From Shewanella sairae (GTDB taxonomy: Bacteria > Pseudomonadota > Gammaproteobacteria > Enterobacterales > Shewanellaceae), in NCBI RefSeq assembly GCF_023283535.1, contig NZ_JAKILT010000005.1, forward strand, positions 85,320 to 149,319: a stretch of DNA of 64,000 nucleotides, written 5' to 3'. The notes under the pieces were generated by a model. That model ran no database searches. It saw nothing but the letters and a program-made list of their open reading frames with translations, and was not told where the DNA came from. The translations under genes and the position numbers were made by a program. Below are positions 39,412-47,504 of the stretch, in pieces (the first letter of the stretch is position 1; each line of letters starts with the position of its first letter).

Positions 39412-39450
39412 AAAAAGCTAAAAGCTAAAAGCTAAAAGCTAAAAGCTAAA
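39412..39450. repeat. 7-bp tandem repeat, five copies
   Basis: Five consecutive AGCTAAA units with GCT at 39417, 39424, 39431, 39438 and 39445. It sits immediately upstream of the Imm11-like fragment. Confidence 0.93.
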
Positions 39451-39476
39451 AAATGACGATAAATAGGGAGTCAATT

Positions 39477-39575
39477 TTGAGCGAATACTTTTTTGCTAGA
39501 GAGAATGTGGCGATCGCCAGTTATGTTTTTACAGAAGGGGATACTAACGCAGTGCCTGCCGACGCGTTAACCTAG
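39477..39575 (+). pseudogene. N-terminal relic of an Imm11-like gene
   Basis: A TTG start with AGGGAG upstream opens 32 codons, beginning LSEYFFARENVAIASYVF and then stopping. The first 20 residues match the start of the intact protein at 42757 (LNEYFFARENVGIACYVF) and of its neighbour at 43340. Similarity ends soon after, and no later part of the gene is found, so this is a truncated duplicate. The shared leader and TTG start also support the start chosen for the intact gene. Confidence 0.75.
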
Positions 39576-40392
39576 CAAACTCCACGAAATGCCATTCATT
39601 GAGGATGAGCTTAGCTTATAATTTAAGCGCTCACGTGTTGCAATTATTTTAATTAATCACAAATTCTGTTAATAATCCGATTTAATTTAAAGATACAAAA
39701 AATCATTGCCTCAAAGTGATTAAGCGAAAAAACACGCTCTATTTTTTTGTTTTTAATCAGATTTGATTTATTTTGATCATAGATAAGGTAAACGAACTAG
39801 CAGGTCACATCATGCATTTTATCTTTTACGCTTTTCACCCGAAATAAATATAAAAGACCCGGTTAATGCTCATATAAAAAGCCAATAGTGTATATGGCTA
39901 GGTGATTGTTTTTATTTAACATAAAAAAAGCATAATGCTGAGTGTTTTAATTGGTGAACAAAATTATTGTTTAGCCACACCAACGCATCAAATTGAAACA
40001 TTTGTAACGCATAATAAAATACCAACAAATAACGCTGAAAGTAATGTAAACAAAAAGTGTTCAACCGTAATTTAAACCATCAATTTCAGCCTCTTATTGC
40101 ACGAAAACTGTCTATTGTAGTTTTCTGTCGATATATACAATACTATTTTATATAACTTTATTACTCGATTTGACTAATTAGTTAATCAACTCCTTATTTT
40201 AGTTTGTTAAAACCCGCAATCTGACACATATTGTTCACTTTACTTCTCCATTAAATTTAATTAATTTACCTCGAATTTAGGATGTCTGACCTGTTCAGAA
40301 CGCATATCCAACATCACTTAATCTCGCTAATTAAATAATTAAGTGCTGATATCAATTTTAATAAAAAATAATAAATGGTTCTTGGAGTAAAT

Positions 40393-42543
40393 ATGAAATT
40401 AAGTACTAAGAAGCTGTTGCTTGTTTCAAGCATCGCTGCTGCATTAGTGGGTTGTAATAGTTCAGATGACGATAATAACAATGTCAACGACAGCACCATT
40501 AGCGTTCGTCTAATGGAAACCACTGATATCCATACCAACGTAATGCCATACAACTACTTTGTTAGCGAAGCAGTAAACGAAACTAAGTTACCTGAATGGG
40601 GCTTAGCACGTACCTCTTTAGTTATCGCAGCAACTCGTGACGAAGTAGAAAACAGCATGCTGTTTGATAACGGTGACTTAATCCAAGGTAGTCCAATGGG
40701 CGACTATATGGCGTCACTGGGTACTGAACACGTTAAAGACAACACTCACCCTGTTTATAAAGCAATGAACGAATTGCAGTACGACGCAGCTAACTTAGGC
40801 AACCATGAGTTTAACTATGGCCTAGATTACCTAGATGAATCACTAAAAGGCTCTGACTTCCCATATGTAAGCGCTAACGTATGGAAAGTGGATAACTCGC
40901 TAGAAAAAGTAAGCAATGCAGCAGATGAGTGTGAAGTACGCATTACTGAAGAGTTCTATGAGACGGCTGAACACAGATATGATCCATACGTGATCTTAGA
41001 TCGTGAATTTAAGAGCAGTAACGGCGAATCTTATATCGTTAAAGTGGGTGTCATCGGCTTTACTCCACCGAACATTATGGGCTGGGATGCATCATTACTA
41101 AAATGTAATGTTATGGTGTCAGACATCAAGAAAACCGCTGAATACTATGTGCCTAAGATGAAAGCTGAAGGCGCTGATATTATTGTTGCGATTCCTCACT
41201 CTGGTCTAAATGACAATGACAATGAGTTTGCCGAAAACGCTACATTACACCTTGCCTATGTTGATGACATCGATGCCATCATGTTTGGTCACGACCACCG
41301 TGAATTCCCAAATACCACAGGTGAATACGGCGAAATCGAAGGTGTTGATGCCGAGCTTGGCTTAATCAATGGTATCCCTGCTGTTATGCCTGGTTTCTGG
41401 GGCGCTAAGCTAGGTGTGATTGACCTAACGCTAACAACTAAAGATAACGGCGAAAGCTGGGATGTTGACCATACTAAGTCAACTTCAGAGCTACGTTCAC
41501 TCGTACCCAATAGCTCTGACAAAATCATCGAAGACTTAGTGGCTAAAGAGCATCAAGGCACGATTGATTACATGTCTACACCTATTGCTGAAATCGATGT
41601 GAACATGAACAGTTTCTTCCCACAAGTGGTACCGGATCTATCTATCCAAGTCGTTAACGAAGCACAACTGCATCAGTTAATGAAGTGGAAAGAAGCGGGT
41701 GAATTTAAAGACGCAGCTGACGACGCTATCTTCTTGTCAGTTTCAGCACCGTTCAAGTCTGGTCGTAACGGTCCACAAGACTTTACCAACATTCAAGAAG
41801 GTGAGCTAACTAACGCTTCTGTTGCTGATTTCTATGTATTTGATAACAACACCCCAGCGGTATTAAAAATGACTGGTTCTGATATGAAGAACTGGATCGA
41901 ATGGGTTAATTCAAACGCATACAACAGCCTACCGTTAGCAGCCGATGAACGCTTCCTAAATGAATCATTCCCAGGCTACAACTTTGACGTATTCTTTGGT
42001 GGCTTCAACCAAGCTGGTGAAGGCTTACTTAAGTACACAGTTAACGTTGAAAAAGAGTCAAAGTACATCAACATTAATGGCTTTGAATATGAAACAACGA
42101 CTAACGAACAGATTGACAGCCTAACTTATAACGGCGTTGAAATTGCTGATGACGCAGAAATCTACGTGATCACTAACAACTACCGTGCATCTAACGTGAA
42201 AATGCCAGGTGTTGATAAAGCGGTGCTTGTTAAAGAAGAAGCCGCATTCAACAACCGTGAATTAGTGCAATACTACTTAGAAGACTCGCTAGCTGGTAAC
42301 CAAGGTGATGCATCATTAGCATTCCCGAATGCGGAAGTGTTCAAGCTAGTCGCGCCAAACACAGATAGCGTTTGGTTTGCATCAGCAACCTTAGATGAAG
42401 CATTCCGCTGTGTAGACAACGGCATCACAGGTCTTTCAACTGAGAAAGTAGAAGAGACTAAAGCCGGTACTGAAGGCTTTACTAAGTTCCACTTTAACTT
42501 TAACTACAGCGGTGAGTTTAACTGCGCAGCTAAAGCTAAGTAA
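40393..42543 (+). CDS. Bifunctional 2',3'-cyclic-nucleotide phosphodiesterase/nucleotidase lipoprotein (CpdB-like)
   Basis: About 716 residues. The ATG at 40393 has TTGGAG upstream and opens a lipoprotein signal (LVGC, Cys21), so the in-frame 40375 start is unlikely. The metallophosphatase domain shows DIHTN (Asp45, His47), NGDLIQ, NLGNHEFNYG and MFGHDHREFP, the five metal-binding motifs; the C-terminal 5'-nucleotidase domain has FKSGRNGPQDF and YRASNVKMPG. It releases nucleosides and phosphate from extracellular nucleotides. A lipid anchor in place of the soluble periplasmic form of E. coli CpdB is a difference. A strong terminator follows. Confidence 0.9.
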   Translation: MKLSTKKLLLVSSIAAALVGCNSSDDDNNNVNDSTISVRLMETTDIHTNVMPYNYFVSEAVNETKLPEWGLARTSLVIAATRDEVENSMLFDNGDLIQGSPMGDYMASLGTEHVKDNTHPVYKAMNELQYDAANLGNHEFNYGLDYLDESLKGSDFPYVSANVWKVDNSLEKVSNAADECEVRITEEFYETAEHRYDPYVILDREFKSSNGESYIVKVGVIGFTPPNIMGWDASLLKCNVMVSDIKKTAEYYVPKMKAEGADIIVAIPHSGLNDNDNEFAENATLHLAYVDDIDAIMFGHDHREFPNTTGEYGEIEGVDAELGLINGIPAVMPGFWGAKLGVIDLTLTTKDNGESWDVDHTKSTSELRSLVPNSSDKIIEDLVAKEHQGTIDYMSTPIAEIDVNMNSFFPQVVPDLSIQVVNEAQLHQLMKWKEAGEFKDAADDAIFLSVSAPFKSGRNGPQDFTNIQEGELTNASVADFYVFDNNTPAVLKMTGSDMKNWIEWVNSNAYNSLPLAADERFLNESFPGYNFDVFFGGFNQAGEGLLKYTVNVEKESKYININGFEYETTTNEQIDSLTYNGVEIADDAEIYVITNNYRASNVKMPGVDKAVLVKEEAAFNNRELVQYYLEDSLAGNQGDASLAFPNAEVFKLVAPNTDSVWFASATLDEAFRCVDNGITGLSTEKVEETKAGTEGFTKFHFNFNYSGEFNCAAKAK

Positions 42544-42594
42544 CTCAAACTAAATGAGTTAAATCGCTTAAACTAAGTCAGTTACAGCGCAAAC

Positions 42595-42628
42595 AAAAAT
42601 CCCTACTTAGCAATAAGTAGGGATTTTT
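42595..42628 (+). terminator. Terminator of the CpdB-like gene
   Basis: Perfect 15-bp stem AAAAATCCCTACTTA / TAAGTAGGGATTTTT with loop GCAA, followed by T. Confidence 0.95.
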
Positions 42629-42756
42629 TGCATTAGCTGCCAAACAACCTCAAACAGCAGAGTTGAGAGATTTATTTAGAGTGAGCTTATTAGCCGTAGT
42701 AAGATATTCTTCCAAAGATCCATAACCGCTTAAATATTTAAAACATGGAGTTAACC

Positions 42757-43329
42757 TTGAACGAATACTTCTTTGCCAGAGAGAACGTCGGCATTGCCTG
42801 TTATGTTTTTCCTGATGAGCACATCGATACCGTACCAGGCTACTCGTTTACTTATCCTACTGCACCAGTACCTTTAGTCATCCAATATGATTCTGAAGTA
42901 GGCTGCAGCGTGCCCGACATATTTGAGATGCCTGCATTTTCAATACGAAAAAGCATTTTTAACACGATCGACCTGCAAGCTATCGCAGGCACTAACTGGG
43001 TAGATATTGATTTAGTCCATAACGGCCATCATGAGTTTGTCATGCTGCAAGTTACCAATCAAATCAAAGCGATAGATAGAGTAAATAGTAATATAAAGCG
43101 CTACCGAAAGGACGACGATGGCGATGAGATGATGAGCGGTATCCGCCAGTTACGCATTGACCCTAAAGCATTGGCAGAAGTCGAATTAGCACAACGACTG
43201 ATATTTATTGATCCAGCTTGGTACAAACAGGTGTTTTTCCACAAATCAGTGGTCGAGCAACTAACTAAGCTCAAGTTAACTGGCGTGGAGTTTATCCCAG
43301 CTGAAGGCTATTCGGATTTTGTAGGTTAA
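42757..43329 (+). CDS. Imm11 (DUF1629)-like protein, first of a tandem pair
   Basis: About 190 residues. The start is taken as TTG at 42757: GGAG lies 6 bases upstream, and the paralogues begin at the same residue; an ATG at 42745 would add four residues and place the ribosome site inside the gene. The C-terminal part, with FFHKSVVEQLTKLKLTGVEF, resembles the Imm11/DUF1629 immunity-protein domain. Such proteins usually protect against a toxin encoded nearby, but no toxin is seen within this window. It is followed after 10 bases by a paralogue. Confidence 0.7.
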   Translation: MNEYFFARENVGIACYVFPDEHIDTVPGYSFTYPTAPVPLVIQYDSEVGCSVPDIFEMPAFSIRKSIFNTIDLQAIAGTNWVDIDLVHNGHHEFVMLQVTNQIKAIDRVNSNIKRYRKDDDGDEMMSGIRQLRIDPKALAEVELAQRLIFIDPAWYKQVFFHKSVVEQLTKLKLTGVEFIPAEGYSDFVG

Positions 43330-43339
43330 AGGCAACAAC

Positions 43340-43900
43340 ATGAGTGAGTACTTTTTTATAAGAGAGAACCAGCCGACGCCAATCTATGAAGTCGCAGAAG
43401 AGTTTGAAGAGGAAATGCTGCGCACTCCATTTACCAGCCCAAGTGCACCAGTGCCAGTTATCGCCACCCATAAACCAGAACAAGAGTATGCAATTGCCGA
43501 TATTCTGCTTGAGCCAGAATTCGCGTTATCTCAACATCTATTCGATTCACTAAAAATCGAGTCGCTATATGGCAGTAACTGGATCCCACTCAAGTTACTT
43601 GATCAAGGCGAACATGATTTCATGATGCTGCAACTCGCCCATGAAATCGATGTAATTTGTCATGAGCAAAGCATATTTAAACGCTTTAAACGTGGCTACA
43701 TTAGTGGCATGAAAACACTGGTTATCGACTCCGATAAACTGGCGCAGATCCCGCTATACAAAAGACAGGTGTTTCGCGATAGCTCATGGGGCTTTCATAC
43801 GTTTTTTCATAAAGATATTGTCGATCAGATCATGCGCGACTCACCAACAGGCATAGAATTCGTGCCAATTGAAACTTTTAACGAGTCGTGGGCAGGCTAA
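43340..43900 (+). CDS. Imm11 (DUF1629)-like protein, second of a tandem pair
   Basis: A 186-residue paralogue of the preceding gene, sharing the opening SEYFFIREN, the central GSNWIPLKLLDQGEHDFMML and the end FFHKDIVDQIMRDSPTGIEF. It starts with ATG 10 bases after the previous stop, so the two form an operon. Divergence between the copies is high, consistent with selection for different partners. An immunity role is inferred from the family only. Confidence 0.7.
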   Translation: MSEYFFIRENQPTPIYEVAEEFEEEMLRTPFTSPSAPVPVIATHKPEQEYAIADILLEPEFALSQHLFDSLKIESLYGSNWIPLKLLDQGEHDFMMLQLAHEIDVICHEQSIFKRFKRGYISGMKTLVIDSDKLAQIPLYKRQVFRDSSWGFHTFFHKDIVDQIMRDSPTGIEFVPIETFNESWAG

Positions 43901-44056
43901 CTATGTATAGTGCATTTAGCTAAAGCTAAGTAAAGCTTAGCAATTGATTGTATTAAAAATTAACCTATTAATTTGAACATGATCAGAGCTGACAAATAGA
44001 ATAACTGGTAGTATCTTGGTAGCTATTAACTTGATGTAAACAGGAAGTCACACAAG

Positions 44057-44674
44057 ATGCTCATGGAAAGAGGCACCCTTGTTCGTTGGAACGCAGACAA
44101 AGGCTTCGGTTTTATTAAGCCTGAGGCCGCCAATACTCAAGATGTGTTTATTCATATCTCGACACTTAAGCAGATGGCTCGAAAGCCCATTGTTGGCGAC
44201 CAAATTCTGTTTGTTACCGAGCGCCAAACCGATGGCAAACTCAGAGCCAGCAAAGCCAGTATTGAAGGTGTGGCAGTTGTAGCTATTCAATCAACAACTA
44301 AACGAATCAATAAGCCACGCAAAAATCATTCGACACACCACAATCAACGCCCAGTTAAATCCAGCTTTTTGGCTAAGCTCGCTATCCCATTAATTATCGT
44401 TATGGCTGTCGTTGGTTACGGCAAGTACCAACAAATCAATAAAACCATAGTGCTAGCTAACGACGATATTGCAAACATGCGCTTTGACTTACCGCCAAAA
44501 TCATCAACAACGAGTGTCAGCCAGCCAGAGTTTCAATGTGAAACCGGCAAAACCCATTGCAGCCAAATGAGCTCATGCGATGAAGCTAAGTTTTATATTA
44601 AAAACTGCCCCGGCACAAAAATGGACGGTGATGGAGATGGCATTCCTTGTGAGAGACAACATTGCAACTGGTGA
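44057..44674 (+). CDS. Cold-shock domain / TM / excalibur fusion protein
   Basis: A 205-residue protein in three parts: a cold-shock domain (about 3-70, with KGFGFI and VFIHIS, the RNP1- and RNP2-like motifs), a basic linker, one membrane segment (about 108-124), and a C-terminal excalibur calcium-binding domain (Cys pairs and DGDGDGIPCERQ). This places a nucleic-acid-binding domain on the cytoplasmic side and a calcium-binding domain outside. It has a good ribosome binding site (AGGA). Function is unknown. It opens the accessory stretch that runs to 49.8 kb. Confidence 0.88.
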   Translation: MLMERGTLVRWNADKGFGFIKPEAANTQDVFIHISTLKQMARKPIVGDQILFVTERQTDGKLRASKASIEGVAVVAIQSTTKRINKPRKNHSTHHNQRPVKSSFLAKLAIPLIIVMAVVGYGKYQQINKTIVLANDDIANMRFDLPPKSSTTSVSQPEFQCETGKTHCSQMSSCDEAKFYIKNCPGTKMDGDGDGIPCERQHCNW

Positions 44675-44696
44675 TCCTAAGGTTAGCTTATGTTGT

Positions 44697-44936
44697 AAAC
44701 ATTGCTAAAAATCAAAGAATTACCCCAAAATGTATGGCAAATTCACTCGCTTTAGAGATAGTTACATACATTGCAAACAATGCACTAAAAACACGCCAAT
44801 GAAACAAGCCTGCCCACAATGCAGCAGCAAGAATACCAGAGTTCAAAAACGACAAGAAACCTACACCTTAAACTGCCAAGACTGTGGTTGTGGACAAAGG
44901 GTGGTTTAGGGGAAAAGAGAAAGTTTACTCTGACCC
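44697..44936 (+). pseudogene. Relic copy of the NERD-protein zinc-ribbon tail
   Basis: Near-identical to 47236-47461: it encodes the last ribbons (MKQACPQCSSKNTRVQKRQ, then a Cys pair, then GQRVV and stop) and shares the sequence after the stop (GAAAAGAGAAAGTTTACTCT). It lacks any start or nuclease domain and has an insertion near 44747. It is a partial duplicate or the remains of an earlier complete copy. Confidence 0.85.
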
Positions 44937-44962
44937 CACTTATTTGTGACCCCACTTATTTG
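44931..44962. repeat. 16-bp tandem duplication
   Basis: TGACCCCACTTATTTG occurs twice back to back at the end of the NERD-tail relic. The first bases of the unit (TGACC) are also the end of the sequence shared with the other tail copy. Confidence 0.93.
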
Positions 44963-45256
44963 TAGGTTGGTGCATAGATAACCAGCAAAACATGCCATTG
45001 AAGATGGGTATCTTTGAGATTTTATGAGATTTCCTTGATAAAAAACTTCATACCTGATGAGTCTGCGGTAAAACTACATACCGTAATTAACTACAAAAGT
45101 GCAAATTAAAAAACAAAAAACCAAAAAAACAAAAACTACAGAACAACCCTTCAAAAGGTTGCCAAAGTGTTGCAAAACAAAAGCCTAGATGTAACCATTT
45201 AATTGCTTAATAAGCAGCAATTTATAACATTTTACTTATAGGGAATTAAGAACTAC

Positions 45257-45925
45257 ATGAAATATTGCGCATTATTTGCATTAGGCTTACTTGCATTAAC
45301 AGGCTGTTCATCTACGCAAAAAAACTCAACTGAACAGGCATATATGATTATTGACATAAAAGGAGATTCTTCTATTCGAGAGAATGTCCTTGATACGGTA
45401 GTCGAAACTGTCCAAGAAAGCATGGATACCTTAACCGTTAGTCGAGGTATTCCTCCTTTTGAGCTTCCTGAAAAACCGACAAGATTTAAGCTCGTCAATC
45501 CATATGGAAACTCTGGAATTGGTGCACTAGTTCAATCTCATGGCGGTATGGTGATGATTCCAACTTGCCAAGATCCAATCTTGACTATGAAGTCTGATGA
45601 CTCAACAGAAGGTTTCGGAGAATCAACCTCTTTCTTTATCTGTGTAGTACAGTACCAGCAAGGATATCATGTTGATATATACACCACATTCAATCAAAGT
45701 AGCGGTGGTATTTCTATTGATGCTATGAGCGCTTCACTAGCTCGTTCTCTTGTAGGGGATACTAGCCAAATAATCCCTAGAACCATGAAGCGTATTGAAT
45801 TAGCACTTTCAGAAGAAAACTATGAAACGAGAGTCGTAGATAGTTATATTCCCAAAAAATGGAAAGGTGCATTTATCGATGAAACGACTGTTACAGCCAC
45901 TAAAGGTGATAATAGCAAGTTATAG
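45257..45925 (+). CDS. Lipoprotein of unknown function
   Basis: A 222-residue lipoprotein: signal peptide with lipobox LTGC (Cys17), then a mixed alpha/beta mature domain with two further Cys (in PTCQDP and FFICVVQ). It has a good ribosome binding site (GGAATTAAG). No family is recognised. It lies between two copies of the NERD-tail sequence, in a region with signs of rearrangement. Confidence 0.75.
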   Translation: MKYCALFALGLLALTGCSSTQKNSTEQAYMIIDIKGDSSIRENVLDTVVETVQESMDTLTVSRGIPPFELPEKPTRFKLVNPYGNSGIGALVQSHGGMVMIPTCQDPILTMKSDDSTEGFGESTSFFICVVQYQQGYHVDIYTTFNQSSGGISIDAMSASLARSLVGDTSQIIPRTMKRIELALSEENYETRVVDSYIPKKWKGAFIDETTVTATKGDNSKL

Positions 45926-46038
45926 TTTTTCTTAAACGAACATCAGAAAATATCTTCACTAGCCTAAAAAAGTAAATAGGCCAGATTAATTGTCCCTAGT
46001 ATAGGTCAACGGATATTTTACGCTATCTCAGCCATTTA

Positions 46039-46070
46039 AAAGCCCCAATACCGCAAGGTGTCAGGGCTTT
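46039..46070 (+). terminator. Terminator of the lipoprotein gene
   Basis: Outer stem AAAGCCC / GGGCTTT and inner stem ATACC / GGTGT with a GCAA tetraloop. Confidence 0.75.
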
Positions 46071-46149
46071 CATTCTTCTTTTCAAGACTTTTCGACTTTA
46101 GTTTTTAAGCTATATACCAACTGATATCTTTACTAATTATTCACATTAA

Positions 46150-46245
46150 CGCAAAGAAAGCTACACCTTGAATAGTCAAGAGTGAGGTAGTGATCTTCGA
46201 GTAATTTAGGGTATAGAAAAAGTTTACCTCTGATCCCATCCCCCT
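46150..46245 (+). pseudogene. Degenerate copy of the NERD tail end
   Basis: Resembles the last 60 bases of the NERD gene plus its trailer (CTACACCTTGAATAGTCAAG, then GTTTACCTCTGATCCC) with many substitutions and small indels. It is the third copy of this segment within 3 kb. Confidence 0.6.
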
Positions 46246-46355
46246 CTTAATTTCAGTAGCTTTTTCAATCAAATAGCAGATAAAATGCGCTTAACCATTA
46301 TCAAGCTGCTAGCTAATCGTTTATAGCTAGGCAGTAGAACGGACGCTATTGATAA

Positions 46356-47435
46356 ATGATTCTGAAAACAAAATCCCCGCAAAATCTACAATCAGCGCAA
46401 GCGATTGCAGGCCAGCAACAAGAGCAAAACGTGGCATTCTTTCTGCGCCGCGCTTACAAAGACCACCCACAAGTGCTGGTGATCAACGACTTCAAATTTC
46501 GCTTTAACAACGAAGTCGCGCAAATAGACCACCTCATCGTGTATAGCTACGGTTTTATTCTCATTGAATCGAAGAGCATCAGAGGTCAGATAAAGGTCAA
46601 CCAGCAACAGGAATGGACGCGCAGCCTAAACACTTATCAAGCAAAGACTACGAAATGGCAAGGCATGCCCTCGCCCATCAAGCAAGTAGAGCTGCAACAA
46701 GCACTGTTACTCGAACTATTAATGCATCATCGCAGCGACATACTAGGCAAGTTGCTTGGGTTTAAACAACAAGGCTTCAAAGGTCGATGCTGGGATCATC
46801 TATGCGCAGTATCTAGCGACGCCATCATTGATAGAAAGTCGATGCCCAAGGCCGTATCAGACAAGCTGATAAAATCTGAATTTCTGGTAGAAAAGCTAGA
46901 CAAGGTGATGAACCTAAAAACTAAATTCGCTAGATTTATAAATACCAGCGATACCCGACCAGCTTTCAATCAACAAGAGTTAGAGTCTGTCGCTTCATTT
47001 CTTATCAAGCAACATATCGCACCGAATACGACAGCAGACACAGAAACACCAGAAACACCAATAACAACAAACCAAACAGCCACAGAGCAAAACAGCGCAT
47101 TGCCAACAAATACACCAATAACAGCAGCTAGCACAGCGCCGGTTCAACGCATGCCCGCTCAAACAATAGCAACAGAAGCCGCATTACATACAGAAACAGA
47201 GAAAAGCCAAACAATCCAGATAGTTTTACGCTGCAAACATTGTGGAGAGTCAACGAATTACACCCCAATGTATGGCAAATTCGGATATTACATACATTGC
47301 AACCAATGCACTAAAAACACGCCGATGAAACAAGCCTGCCTACAGTGCAGCAGTAAGAATACCAGAGTTCAAAAACGACAAGAAACCTACACCTTGAATT
47401 GCAATGAGTGTGGTAGTGGTCAAAGGATGATTTAG
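46356..47435 (+). CDS. NERD-domain protein with C-terminal zinc ribbons
   Basis: A 359-residue protein. The N-terminal nuclease-related domain (about 20-150) has QIDHL (Asp58) and ESKS (Glu71, Lys73), the conserved acidic/Lys set of NERD. A Thr-rich low-complexity linker (about 230-285) leads to two zinc ribbons built from four CxxC pairs (from Cys293 to the C-terminus), as in topoisomerase-type zinc fingers. It lies 70 bases upstream of the nuclease-STAND gene on the same strand. A DNA-processing or defence role is inferred. Confidence 0.87.
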   Translation: MILKTKSPQNLQSAQAIAGQQQEQNVAFFLRRAYKDHPQVLVINDFKFRFNNEVAQIDHLIVYSYGFILIESKSIRGQIKVNQQQEWTRSLNTYQAKTTKWQGMPSPIKQVELQQALLLELLMHHRSDILGKLLGFKQQGFKGRCWDHLCAVSSDAIIDRKSMPKAVSDKLIKSEFLVEKLDKVMNLKTKFARFINTSDTRPAFNQQELESVASFLIKQHIAPNTTADTETPETPITTNQTATEQNSALPTNTPITAASTAPVQRMPAQTIATEAALHTETEKSQTIQIVLRCKHCGESTNYTPMYGKFGYYIHCNQCTKNTPMKQACLQCSSKNTRVQKRQETYTLNCNECGSGQRMI

Positions 47436-47504
47436 GGGAAAAGAGAAAGTTTACTCTGACCAAGTTTTCTCCTCAACTTTTCAAGCATAAGACAAATAAA
47501 ATAT

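Larger units (their letters stand above)
39049..40392. other. 1.3-kb AT-rich gene-poor stretch
   Basis: It contains the BCCT promoter, the 7-bp repeat (39412-39450), the Imm11-like gene fragment (39477-39575) and the long leader of the CpdB-like gene. The rest, from 39600 to 40370, is very AT-rich with no supported frame. Confidence 0.6.
44675..45256. other. Intergenic region with NERD-tail relic
   Basis: About 580 bases. It contains the relic of the NERD gene tail (44697-44936), a 16-bp tandem duplication (44931-44962), and an A-rich tract around 45110-45150. No intact gene is seen. Confidence 0.6.
45926..46355. other. Intergenic region with degenerate repeat
   Basis: About 430 bases containing the lipoprotein gene terminator (46039-46070) and a degenerate third copy of the NERD-tail sequence (46150-46245). 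Confidence 0.6.

Noticed and set aside
44990..45105. Short coding-like stretch before the lipoprotein gene
   Set aside because: No start with ribosome binding site and no recognisable family; too short to support.
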